DNA from: Acidimicrobiia bacterium
GTDB taxonomy: Bacteria > Actinomycetota > Acidimicrobiia > UBA5794 > JAOTWH01
DNA length: 16,485 nucleotides
Direction: 5' to 3'
Assembly (NCBI GenBank): GCA_029863035.1
Contig: JAOTWH010000027.1
Coordinates: forward strand, 1-16,485
Shown here: positions 7,289 through 14,731 of the stretch, one piece after another
How the letters are laid out: the number at the start of each line of letters is the position of its first letter
Position numbering within the stretch: position 1 is the stretch's first letter
The notes under the pieces: generated by a model
The model's input: the letters and a program-made list of their open reading frames with translations, nothing else
Told to the model about the DNA's origin: nothing
Database searches by the model: none
Made by a program: the position numbers and the translations under genes

Positions 7289-8533
7289 TCACGTTCTAGC
7301 GGTCGACGGCGGTGGGTGCACCTCGGGTGGTCGCACCGGTCTCCACCGCCACGTGCCGCGGCCGACTCTGTGGGCGCCTATCGCTAGGAATCCAGCCACG
7401 GTTAGCCAGGGGAGGGTGTAGCCGCCGCTGATGTCGAGCAGAAGGCCGAAGATTGGTGGGGCGATAACGATGCCGAGTTGGTTGCCGGTCATGGCGAGGG
7501 CCAGGGTGAGGCCGACGGCACGGCGCGGAGCTATCTCGGCGACGTGGACCACCCACGGCCCATACCAGCCGAAGCCGAAGAAGCCCACGGCGGCGGACAG
7601 GGCCAACACTGCAGCGGTGCTGCTTCCTGAGGGGATGAATGCCAGCACGACGAAGAGAGCAGAGGTGGCCACGATGGCAGTGGTAACGGGTATGACCCTT
7701 CCTCCCCGAGCGCGGTCGCTCCAGGCGGCCAGCGCCACTCGGCCTGCCCCTCCGGCGATGGTGGTGGTGAACAGCATCCAGGCTCCCGTTGTCACCGGCA
7801 TGCCGACGTCATCGCGCAGGTAGAGGATCAGGTAGGTGATGACGGAGAACTGGGCGCAGACCATGACCAGACCGGCCCACATAACCCGCCGGGTTTCGCG
7901 GTCGGCCAGGGCGGTGCGAATCTCGGTTGCAAAGTGGTAGCCGCTGCGATCTGGGGCGACGGGAGGGTGGCGGTCGACCAGGTAGAAGATGATGCTGCCC
8001 GCCGCCGCCACCGCGGCGGCGGTGAGTAACGCCACTCGCAACCCGGAGCGCTCTGCCATCGCTGGCAGCACGGCCGCAGCGAGAGCGCCGCCGAGCGGAA
8101 GGCCGGTCTGGCGTATGCCCATGGCCAAGCCGCGCTCTTCGTCCGAGAACCAGATGGCTACCACCTTGGCCCCACCGGGTTGGGAGGCGGCGTACCCCGT
8201 TCCGCCCGCCACCAACACGAGCAGAAGCAGCAGGTACGAATCGACGTAGGCGGCACCGGCGGCACCGGCCGCCATGATCATCGCCCCGCCGCTGATGGCG
8301 GGACGTTCGGAGTGATGGTCTAGGAAGCGGCCCACCGGGAGGAGGGCGAAGAGGGGCGCCAGCGCTATCGCCGTCACGATGAGCCCGGTCCGGGCGCCGC
8401 TCAAGTCGTAGGCGTCCTTGAAGAACGGAGCCAGGGTGCCGATGCCCAACAGCACGAAAGCAGCGCAGGTCTGGACGATGACGGCCGCGGCGAGGATCGC
8501 CCAGCGGTACGGAGTGGACGGGAGCGAGGTCAA
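7289..8533 (-). CDS. MFS transporter, 12 TM, coupled to the ABC operon
   Basis: The 414-residue product has about twelve hydrophobic segments and a central basic, hydrophilic loop (near DRHPPVAPDRSG). Motif A is degenerate (VGRFLDHHSERPAI, about 67-80). The stretch MGIRQTGLPLGGALAAA (about 138-154), with GYAASQPGGAKVVAIWF before it, resembles carboxylate or anion MFS carriers rather than drug exporters. That subtype is a judgement by eye. The start is a TTG at 8533 whose last two bases overlap the TGA of the livF-like gene (TTGA), with no separate Shine-Dalgarno sequence, so re-initiation after livF translation is likely. Its position between the ABC transporter and the CoA-transferase suggests a second route for the same substrate, or export of a product. 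Confidence 0.92.
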   Translation of the reverse strand: MTSLPSTPYRWAILAAAVIVQTCAAFVLLGIGTLAPFFKDAYDLSGARTGLIVTAIALAPLFALLPVGRFLDHHSERPAISGGAMIMAAGAAGAAYVDSYLLLLLVLVAGGTGYAASQPGGAKVVAIWFSDEERGLAMGIRQTGLPLGGALAAAVLPAMAERSGLRVALLTAAAVAAAGSIIFYLVDRHPPVAPDRSGYHFATEIRTALADRETRRVMWAGLVMVCAQFSVITYLILYLRDDVGMPVTTGAWMLFTTTIAGGAGRVALAAWSDRARGGRVIPVTTAIVATSALFVVLAFIPSGSSTAAVLALSAAVGFFGFGWYGPWVVHVAEIAPRRAVGLTLALAMTGNQLGIVIAPPIFGLLLDISGGYTLPWLTVAGFLAIGAHRVGRGTWRWRPVRPPEVHPPPSTART

Positions 8534-9264
8534 CGAACGCCGAGGAACGCTCGTCGCACCTCTGGATCGTCGAGTAGTTCTTGACCGGTTCCCTGGTACG
8601 TGTTTTCCCCAAGCTCGAGCACGTAGCCGCGATGCGAGGCCTCCAAGCCCTGGCGGGCATTCTGTTCGATCATCAACACGGTGAGCCCGATCTCGGCGTT
8701 GAGCCGCTCGATGTGCTCGAAGATCATCTTCGTGATCGATGGCGCCAGACCGGCCGAGGGCTCGTCCATCATGATCAGTTTGGGCTCGAGCAGCAGCGCC
8801 CTCCCGATCTCGAGCATGCGTTGTTCGCCTCCGCTCATGGTGCCGATCCGTTGTTTGGCACGATCTCGAAGTCGCGGGAAAAGGCCGAAGACGAGCTCGA
8901 TGCGCTCCTGGATCCGATTACGGTCCCTCTCGAGGTACAACCCCATCTCGAGGTTCTCCAGCACCGTCATCTGGGAGAACACGCTTCGGAGTTGGGGAAC
9001 GATGGCGATGCCGGCCCGCAGAACATCCTGCGGCGTGAAGTTGGTGATATCTGAACCATCGAAGATGACATTGCCCTTGCGGACGCTGATGAGGCCGTAG
9101 ATGGCGCGGAACACGGTCGACTTCCCGGCGCCGTTGGGGCCGATTACGCAGACGATCTCGCCGGGATGGACTTCCAGGTTGACCCCGCGCAGGATGTCGA
9201 AGTCGAGGTAACCGGCGTACATGTCTCGCACATCGAGGAGCTGGGTGGTGGATGGCTGGCTCAT
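8530..9264 (-). CDS. livF: HAAT-family ABC transporter ATPase, LivF-like
   Basis: This is the second cytoplasmic ATPase of a branched-chain amino-acid-type (HAAT) importer, 244 residues long. Walker A is GPNGAGKS at about 42-49, the Q-loop Gln is about residue 91, the signature MSGGEQRM about 143-150, and Walker B LIMMDEP about 163-169, with catalytic Glu168. The residue at the switch position is Gln (IEQN), as is common in LivF. The conserved LivF ending is present (YVLELG, then G-x-G-x-E-L-L and RRAFLG). The ATG at 9264 shares ATGA with the livG stop; the longer upstream frame is a shadow inside livG. The symbol reflects family position only. HAAT systems also carry urea, amides and aromatic or aliphatic acids, so leucine transport should not be assumed. 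Confidence 0.94.
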   Translation of the reverse strand: MSQPSTTQLLDVRDMYAGYLDFDILRGVNLEVHPGEIVCVIGPNGAGKSTVFRAIYGLISVRKGNVIFDGSDITNFTPQDVLRAGIAIVPQLRSVFSQMTVLENLEMGLYLERDRNRIQERIELVFGLFPRLRDRAKQRIGTMSGGEQRMLEIGRALLLEPKLIMMDEPSAGLAPSITKMIFEHIERLNAEIGLTVLMIEQNARQGLEASHRGYVLELGENTYQGTGQELLDDPEVRRAFLGVR

Positions 9265-10013
9265 GCCCCGAAGTACGCCTCGATCACGGCTTCGTTCTCG
9301 ATGACTTCGCTGGGGGTTCCTTCCGCCAGCTTCTCGCCGAAGTTGAGAACGTAGACCCGGTTGCACATGTCGGAGATGAACCGCATGTCGTGTTCCACAA
9401 CGAGGAAGGAGACGCCCTCGTCGATGTTGAGCGTCCGGATGCGGTCCTTGATGGTCTCCACCAGCGTGGGGTTGACCCCCGAGGCGGCCTCGTCCAGCAA
9501 GATGAGCTCGGGGTCTGGCATCATCGCCATCCCCAGCTCGAGCAGGCGCCGTTGGCCACCCGACAAGGTCCCGGCCGGGCTGTCGACGAGGTGCTCCAGC
9601 GTGAGGAAGTCGACCAGTTTTCGGGCTCGAGCTTCGGTATCGGGATGGCTTGGGCTGAGCTGACTCAATAACGATTCCCCGCGCCACTGGCGCGAGACCA
9701 GCATGTTCTCCAGAACCGTGAGCTTGCGATAGACCCGGATCACCTGGAAGGTTCTCGACATGCCGAGGTGCGCCACGTTGTGTGGCTTGAGCTTGGTGAT
9801 TTCGGTCCCCTTGAAGAAGACCCGGCCCTCGTCGATCGACTGCACCCGGCTCAAGCAGTCCAACAACGTCGTCTTGCCGCTGCCGTTGGGCCCGATGAGC
9901 CCCACCACTTCTCCCGGGTATACCGCGAAGTCGACGCTGTCGACCGCTACCAGGCCGCCGAAGCGTTTGGTGACGCCACGGCCCTCCAGCAACGGAGCGG
10001 TGTCCATGGTCAT
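9261..10013 (-). CDS. livG: HAAT-family ABC transporter ATPase, LivG-like
   Basis: This is the first ATPase of the importer, 250 residues long. GVTKRFGGLVAVDSVDF precedes Walker A (GPNGSGKT, 41-48). The Q-loop Gln is residue 90 (RTFQ), the signature LSGGQRRLLELG is 150-161, Walker B is LILLDE (170-175) and the H-switch is His208 (VVEHDM). LivG members usually have DEP after Walker B, whereas this one reads DEAASGVNP, an Ala at residue 176. The catalytic Glu is intact, so activity is expected. The ATG at 10013 forms an ATGA overlap with the livM stop, and the livG stop forms another with livF. The pair is expected to work as a LivF-LivG heterodimer. Confidence 0.94.
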   Translation of the reverse strand: MTMDTAPLLEGRGVTKRFGGLVAVDSVDFAVYPGEVVGLIGPNGSGKTTLLDCLSRVQSIDEGRVFFKGTEITKLKPHNVAHLGMSRTFQVIRVYRKLTVLENMLVSRQWRGESLLSQLSPSHPDTEARARKLVDFLTLEHLVDSPAGTLSGGQRRLLELGMAMMPDPELILLDEAASGVNPTLVETIKDRIRTLNIDEGVSFLVVEHDMRFISDMCNRVYVLNFGEKLAEGTPSEVIENEAVIEAYFGA

Positions 10014-11089
10014 GGCTGCGCTCCCTCGATGGGCCCGTCCTCTCCCGGACCAGGTTCGTTCGGGTGCTCGGCGCGGGTGCCGAAGTAGCGCCCCCACAGG
10101 CTCTGCAGGGTGGTACCCGAGCCGTTGCGACGGAACAGCCCCACCAGTCCGGTGGGAACGAAGAGGACGATCCCGATGAGCAGGCTGCCCTGGATCATGA
10201 GATGCCAATCGAAGAAGGCGGCCCAAACCACGTCTCGCAGCCAGTAGATGGCGGCCGCCCCCACCACGGGCCCCGCCACCGTGCCCAGGCCTCCCAGCAT
10301 GGTCATCATGACCAGGTCGATGGTGCGGCTATCGACGAAGACAACATCGGGATCGATGAAGGTGTTCTGGTAGGCCCACATCCCCCCGACGATGCCGGTG
10401 AGGAAGCCGGCGATGACGAAGATGGTGATCTTGTGGAGAGTCGTGTTTATGCCCCGCATCTCCGCGCCCACCTCATCCTCACGGATCGCGATGAGGCTGG
10501 ATCCGAACTCGGAACGCCTGATCCACCATACGAACATGATGATGGCGACGGCCAGGCCCAAGGTGAGGTAGTAGAACAGAGCTCGGTTCAGGTAGGGGGG
10601 AAGGGTGAGGCCCACCCCGCCTCCCGTGACCGGCTTGGACACCCGGATGATCTCGCGCATAGCCACGAAGGTGCCGAGCATGGCGATGGAGAAGTAGGGG
10701 CCCTTGAGCCGCAGGGTGGGGAACCCGATCATCACGGCGAAGATGGCAGCGACTATCGCCCCGACGATGACGGCACTCCAGAACGGCCATTGGATCGAGT
10801 GCTGGTTGGTCATCATGACGCCCGTCGCGTATGCCCCGAGCCCGAAGAACACGGCGTGGCCGAAGTCGACGTAGCCGATGAACCCGCCTGTGAGGTTCCA
10901 GTTGGAGGCGAGGGCGATCAACATGAACACCTGCGTGAACTGGAACAGGCGGGAGTCGGTGACCCAGGTCTGGTCGGCCACCTGGGTGCCCAGCGGCATG
11001 ATCAACAGGGCCAACAACAACAAAGCGAGCGCGATCTGCTTGTTGCGGGTGGTGCGAGCCTGCTGTTCGAGGGTGGCGAGAGCGGTCAT
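10010..11089 (-). CDS. livM: HAAT-family ABC transporter permease, LivM-like
   Basis: This inner-membrane permease subunit has 359 residues. Hydrophobic segments begin at about residue 19. The conserved LivM block NLTGGFIGYVDFGHAVFFGLGAY is near residues 64-86. The coupling-loop region, I-R-E-D-E-V-G-A-E-M-R-G, comes after the central TMs and is followed by FVIAGFLTGIVGGMWAYQ. A hydrophilic C-terminal tail of about 40 residues, rich in Gly, Pro and Glu, follows the last TM and may be dispensable. The ATG at 11089 overlaps the livH TGA as ATGA. It forms the translocation pore with livH. Specificity is set mainly by the binding protein encoded upstream. Confidence 0.95.
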   Translation of the reverse strand: MTALATLEQQARTTRNKQIALALLLLALLIMPLGTQVADQTWVTDSRLFQFTQVFMLIALASNWNLTGGFIGYVDFGHAVFFGLGAYATGVMMTNQHSIQWPFWSAVIVGAIVAAIFAVMIGFPTLRLKGPYFSIAMLGTFVAMREIIRVSKPVTGGGVGLTLPPYLNRALFYYLTLGLAVAIIMFVWWIRRSEFGSSLIAIREDEVGAEMRGINTTLHKITIFVIAGFLTGIVGGMWAYQNTFIDPDVVFVDSRTIDLVMMTMLGGLGTVAGPVVGAAAIYWLRDVVWAAFFDWHLMIQGSLLIGIVLFVPTGLVGLFRRNGSGTTLQSLWGRYFGTRAEHPNEPGPGEDGPIEGAQP

Positions 11090-11979
11090 AGCTGCTCCGC
11101 CTGCTCGACTGGCCGAAGACCCCCGAACAGCCCCTGCGGTCGGGTGATCAGTACCACAACCAACAGCACGAAGGCGGCCACGACGGCGAGGTTGGTGCCG
11201 ATGCGATCTACGTAGATTCCGATCATCGATTCGACTATGCCCAACACCATGCCTCCCATTAGCGCTCCCGGAATGCTGCCCAGGCCGGCCAGGGCGGTGA
11301 TGGCGAAGGCGCGCAGGGTGAGGGGAGCTCCCATGAAGGGGTGGACCGCCTGGGTGGGGCTGATCATGGTGCCGGCCACCCCGGTAATGGCGATGCAGAT
11401 GCCGAAGGTGAGGGCGTAGATCGCATTGATGTCGATCCCCACGATGCGCGCCGCTTGCTTGTTCTGCGCAGCGGCCCGGATCGACTTGCCGGTTCTGGTG
11501 CGATTGAGAAAGGTCCACAGGCTGGCCATGATCACGAGCGCCAACCCCAGGATGATCGTTTTGGTCACCGGAATCGTCACGTTCCCCACGTTCCAAGCGC
11601 CGCTGAACTCGGTCTCGGTGATGCGGGGATCTGCCGAGTAGGCAAGCTTCACCGCGTTGGCGATGATGATGGAGAGGCCGAAGGTCACCAGCAACGAGAC
11701 CAGTATCGGCTGGTCGACGACGCGATTGATCAGCACTCGCTGCACGATGTAGCCGACGATGAACATCAGCGGGAACACCAAGATGATGGCGTAGAACGGC
11801 TCCCAGCCGAAGTCCTTGTTGAGCACCCATGTGGTGTAGGCGCCCAGCATGATGAACTCGCCGTGAGCCAGGTTGATGACCCCCATCACTCCCCAGATCA
11901 CCGAGAAGCCGAGCATCATGGCCCCGTAGAAGGCGCCGAGCATTATTCCGTTGATTAGCGCCTGGAGGAACTGGTCCAT
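11086..11979 (-). CDS. livH: HAAT-family ABC transporter permease, LivH-like
   Basis: This is the second permease, 297 residues and mostly hydrophobic with about eight TM segments, the standard LivH size. Its opening (LINGIMLGAFYGAMMLGFSV) and the block MGVINLAHGEFIMLGAY (about 32-48) are diagnostic of LivH. The coupling region carries RTGKSIRAAAQNKQAARIVGI. The ATG at 11979 has GAGAGG a few bases upstream. It is the first gene after the terminator-like hairpin that separates it from the binding-protein gene, and it begins the chain of ATGA-overlapped genes livH, livM, livG, livF. Confidence 0.95.
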   Translation of the reverse strand: MDQFLQALINGIMLGAFYGAMMLGFSVIWGVMGVINLAHGEFIMLGAYTTWVLNKDFGWEPFYAIILVFPLMFIVGYIVQRVLINRVVDQPILVSLLVTFGLSIIIANAVKLAYSADPRITETEFSGAWNVGNVTIPVTKTIILGLALVIMASLWTFLNRTRTGKSIRAAAQNKQAARIVGIDINAIYALTFGICIAITGVAGTMISPTQAVHPFMGAPLTLRAFAITALAGLGSIPGALMGGMVLGIVESMIGIYVDRIGTNLAVVAAFVLLVVVLITRPQGLFGGLRPVEQAEQL

Positions 11980-11998
11980 TGGCCCCTCTCGTCGAGAA

Positions 11999-12027
11999 AG
12001 AGACCGGCCGCAGGTCGGCCGGTCTCT
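11999..12027 (-). terminator. Strong hairpin between binding-protein gene and permease genes (attenuator-like)
   Basis: Perfect 11-base arms, AGAGACCGGCC (11999-12009) and GGCCGGTCTCT (12017-12027), enclose a 7-base loop. In the direction of transcription the stem is followed by a weak, interrupted T-tract (TCTCTTTCTC). The hairpin lies 28 bp after the livJ-like stop and 19 bp before the livH start. A leaky terminator or 3'-stabilising hairpin here would give more binding protein than permease, a common design in ABC importers. Confidence 0.7.
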
Positions 12028-12055
12028 AACTCATTCACTTAGCTGCGGGCACCGA

Positions 12056-13381
12056 TCACTTGTCTTCCCAGGGAGGGGCCGGGTACTCAAGCGGAGCCAC
12101 TGCCGCCTCACTAGGAGCCACGACGTTTATCACGCCGTCCTGGATCTGGATGCTTCCCATCGGCTTGCCAACGTTCTTACCGGTTTCATCGAAATTGATC
12201 GGGCCGTAGAAAGTCTCGATGTCCAGATCGAACATGGCCTGTCGCACCGCGTCCATGTCAAGGGTGCCGGCATTCTCGATCGCCACCATCAGGGCCAGTG
12301 GCGTTGCTGCCGACTCGGCGGCTTGGTAGGTGGGGGCCTCGCCCCACTTCTCTGTGTACCGGTCGTAGAAGTCGCCCGAGGTGCCAAACCATTCGTCCGA
12401 CCAGCTCATCGTGCCTTCCCACTGGGTGGGGCCAAGGATGAAGTTGGCGTCGGATCCGACCTCTTCCACAAACGACGGGTTGGATGGGCCAACGGTGATC
12501 ACCATGCCCTGCGGATTGAAGTCGAGCTCTTTGGCAGCACGAACGAATAGCAGGGCGTCGTTGAAGTGACCGCCACCGACGAAGATGTCGGGTTCGAGGT
12601 CACGGAACTTGGTCATGATCGCCGAAACGTCGGTGACCTCCAGGGGATAGGTCTCCACCCCCAAGAGCTCCAAGCCGTACTCCTCGGCCCACCGGATGGC
12701 ACCCTCGGCTACCGAGGTTGGGAACGCAGTGTCCTCGTAGGCGATAACCACGGACTCGGCGCCGGCGTCGGCCAGCGCCTTGAGGGCGGACTGGGTGTAG
12801 TTACCGGCCGGCGTAAGCACGGCGAAGATGTTCTCGAACCCTCGCTCGAAGATGCTCTCCGAGGCGCCGTTGCCTTCAACCATGATTATCCCGTATTGCT
12901 CAGCGATGGCCGAGGCCGACATCGTCAGACCGCTGGAGTATGGACCCAACAGGAAGTCGACCTGGTCCTCGTTGATCAGCTGTTCGACCAGACTTGCGGT
13001 CCGGTCTGCGTCGCCTTCGTCGTCGTACATGACGATCTCAACTTCGTAGCGTTCGCCACCGACGTTGATGCCGCCGTACTCCTCGTTGACCCAATCGGCC
13101 CAGGTGATATAGCCCTGACGGGTGTCTTTGCCCTCGCGAGCGAACCTCCCCGTCTCACTGACGGCCGCTCCGAGCCTGATGGTGCCGGCAAAACCGGCCT
13201 CGGTGGCTGGCGGCGCTTCGGTCGCGGCCGGCGCCTCGGTAGCGGCAGGAGCATCCGTGGCAGCCGGGGCCTCGGTAGCTGCGGGCGCTTCCGTATCGCT
13301 CGACTCATCGTCGCTGCACGCAGCAGCGACGAGCACGAAGGCGAGAAGCATTGCGAATAAGTGAAATCGGCGGACCTTCAT
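12056..13381 (-). CDS. livJ: HAAT substrate-binding lipoprotein, LivJ-like
   Basis: This 441-residue extracytoplasmic binding protein is the receptor for the ABC importer. A basic, then hydrophobic, signal (about 1-21) ends in VAAAC, giving a lipid-modified Cys22. An acidic patch and a five-unit EAPAAT linker (31-60) precede the type I periplasmic-binding domain (Peripla_BP_6-like), which starts at TIRLGAAVSETGRFA. YDDEGDADRTASLVEQLI, LLGPYSSGLTM and a C-terminal AIENAGTLDMDAVRQAMFDLD are typical of the family. The ATG at 13381 is chosen because GGAAGG lies 9 bases upstream; the in-frame ATG at 13390 abuts that sequence and is too close. The family binds amino acids, amides, urea or small carboxylates. 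Neighbouring CoA-transferases argue for a carboxylate. It is separated from livH by a strong hairpin. Confidence 0.94.
   Translation of the reverse strand: MKVRRFHLFAMLLAFVLVAAACSDDESSDTEAPAATEAPAATDAPAATEAPAATEAPPATEAGFAGTIRLGAAVSETGRFAREGKDTRQGYITWADWVNEEYGGINVGGERYEVEIVMYDDEGDADRTASLVEQLINEDQVDFLLGPYSSGLTMSASAIAEQYGIIMVEGNGASESIFERGFENIFAVLTPAGNYTQSALKALADAGAESVVIAYEDTAFPTSVAEGAIRWAEEYGLELLGVETYPLEVTDVSAIMTKFRDLEPDIFVGGGHFNDALLFVRAAKELDFNPQGMVITVGPSNPSFVEEVGSDANFILGPTQWEGTMSWSDEWFGTSGDFYDRYTEKWGEAPTYQAAESAATPLALMVAIENAGTLDMDAVRQAMFDLDIETFYGPINFDETGKNVGKPMGSIQIQDGVINVVAPSEAAVAPLEYPAPPWEDK
13202..13291 (-). repeat. Five tandem 18-bp repeats encoding (EAPAAT)5 linker
   Basis: Five in-frame 18-bp units encode EAPAAT, EAPAAT, DAPAAT, EAPAAT and EAPPAT, residues 31-60 of the binding lipoprotein. 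Synonymous differences between units show that the array is not freshly expanded. It forms a flexible Pro/Ala/Thr tether between the lipid anchor and the ligand-binding domain. Confidence 0.85.
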
Positions 13382-13390
13382 TGATGACAT

Positions 13391-13396
13391 CCTTCC
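13391..13396 (-). promoter_or_regulatory. Ribosome-binding site for the livJ-like gene
   Basis: GGAAGG on the minus strand is 9 bases from the ATG at 13381 and directly adjacent to the alternative ATG at 13390. It therefore selects the downstream start. Confidence 0.7.
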
Positions 13397-13512
13397 GTCC
13401 GTCTGCCCGCGGGAGTCCGCGAGGTGAATAACCGAACCGTGGGACACTAGGTAAGCACAAATCAGCACTGGGTGTCGAATGGACCAGCGAGCAGACATTT
13501 CTTTCGCGACCT

Positions 13513-14694
13513 TCAGTTGTCGTCGGCCGGGTCGGCTCGCAACCACGCTCGCAGCTCGTCGTCGTGCTCACCAAGGGAAGGAGGTGCGGCGCGGACATCG
13601 ACCGGTGTGTCCGATAATCGGATCGGGGACCGCGTCGATAAGAACGCGGCGCCGTCCGCCATTGGCGTGCTGACCACCAGATCACGTTCGAGTTCGTCGG
13701 CGAAAGCGAAAGCCTCGGCCACAGAGTTCACCTGCGCCGCAGGCACCCCGGCCGCTAGGAACAGCACCACCCACTCGCCTGCGGTTCGAGTGGACAGAGC
13801 TATCTCGAGTTCAGTCTCGAGGCGATCGATGTTGGCCACCCTGTCCTTGTTGGTGGCGAAGTCGGGGTGGTCCACCAGATCTGGTCTGTCGATCACTTGG
13901 CAAGTGCGTGCCCAGATCTGTTCGGAGCCACCGGCCAGCACGACGTCCCCATCGGAGGCCCGGTAGGACTGGTACGGCGCGATCGAAGGGTGTCGATTCC
14001 CCATCTTCTCAGCGACCGCTCCCGCCAAAAGGTGGCTCGAGCCCACGTTGAGCAGCGAAGCCAGGCCGGTGTCGACTAGAGATACTTCGAGATTCTGGCC
14101 GCGCCCCGACTCCTCTCGCACTCGGAGCGCCGCAAGGATTCCGGTCACCGCGTAGAGACCGGCGATCTTGTCGAACAGTGCGATCGGCATCTTGGTGGGA
14201 GGAGTGCCCGGTTGGCCGTTGATGCTCATCATGCCGCCCGTCGCCTGAACCAGCAGGTCGTAGCCCGGCATCGCTGCTCCGGGTCCCTGTGAGCCGAACC
14301 CCGAGATCGTGCAGTAGACCAGGCCCGGGTTCCCATCTCTTACGTCGTCGTAACCGAGGCCCCAGCGGTGCATCGTTCCCGGCCGGAAGTTCTCTACCAA
14401 CACGTCTGCCCTGGTTGCGAGCCGTCGCGCTAGCTCGGCATCGGCGTCGTCGGCCAGGTCGAGCGCGATGCTTCGCTTGTTGCGGTTGACGCCCTGGTAG
14501 TAGGTGCTGGTGCCGCCATGCCAGGGAGGCCCCCACATCCTGGTGTCGTCACCAGATCCGGGACGTTCCACCTTGATCACGTCGGCGCCAAGGTCGCCGA
14601 GGACCATCGTCGCTACCGGGCCGGCGAGGACGCGGGTGAAGTCGGCCACGATCAGGCCGTCCAAAGCTCGATGGTTGCTAGTTGGGCTGCTCAT
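13513..14694 (-). CDS. Family III (CaiB/BaiF) CoA-transferase, copy 2
   Basis: This 393-residue CoA-transferase resembles formyl-CoA, succinyl-CoA and carnitine-type members. The N-terminal half has GPVATMVLGDLGADVIKVERPG (about 25-46), GVNRNKRSIALDL (68-80) and VENFRPGTMHRWGLGYD. SGFGSQGP and PGYDLLVQATGGMMSINGQP follow. The expected catalytic residue is Asp175 in PIALFDKIAG. The C-terminal part has GVPAAQVNSVAEAF, the usual helical return into the first domain. The ATG at 14694 begins the family-like sequence but has no good Shine-Dalgarno sequence. It lies 131 bp upstream of the livJ-like gene on the same strand, so it may be co-transcribed with the transporter or have its own unit. Donor and acceptor cannot be read from sequence. 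Having two non-identical CoA-transferases around one importer suggests two substrates or two steps. Confidence 0.92.
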   Translation of the reverse strand: MSSPTSNHRALDGLIVADFTRVLAGPVATMVLGDLGADVIKVERPGSGDDTRMWGPPWHGGTSTYYQGVNRNKRSIALDLADDADAELARRLATRADVLVENFRPGTMHRWGLGYDDVRDGNPGLVYCTISGFGSQGPGAAMPGYDLLVQATGGMMSINGQPGTPPTKMPIALFDKIAGLYAVTGILAALRVREESGRGQNLEVSLVDTGLASLLNVGSSHLLAGAVAEKMGNRHPSIAPYQSYRASDGDVVLAGGSEQIWARTCQVIDRPDLVDHPDFATNKDRVANIDRLETELEIALSTRTAGEWVVLFLAAGVPAAQVNSVAEAFAFADELERDLVVSTPMADGAAFLSTRSPIRLSDTPVDVRAAPPSLGEHDDELRAWLRADPADDN

Positions 14695-14731
14695 GGGTGC
14701 TGGGATTTCGGGGTGTTCGCCATCTTCACCG

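Noticed and set aside
10064..11215. 383-codon plus-strand open frame
   Set aside because: It is antisense to livM and very rich in Asp, Glu, Gly and His, the usual pattern on the antisense strand of high-GC genes that encode hydrophobic proteins.
13202..13291. Tandem repeats considered as a CRISPR array
   Set aside because: The units are 18 bp, have no spacers, and encode an in-frame peptide repeat.
12566..13360. 264-codon plus-strand open frame
   Set aside because: It is antisense to the binding-lipoprotein gene, whose family motifs, signal peptide and ribosome-binding site are convincing.
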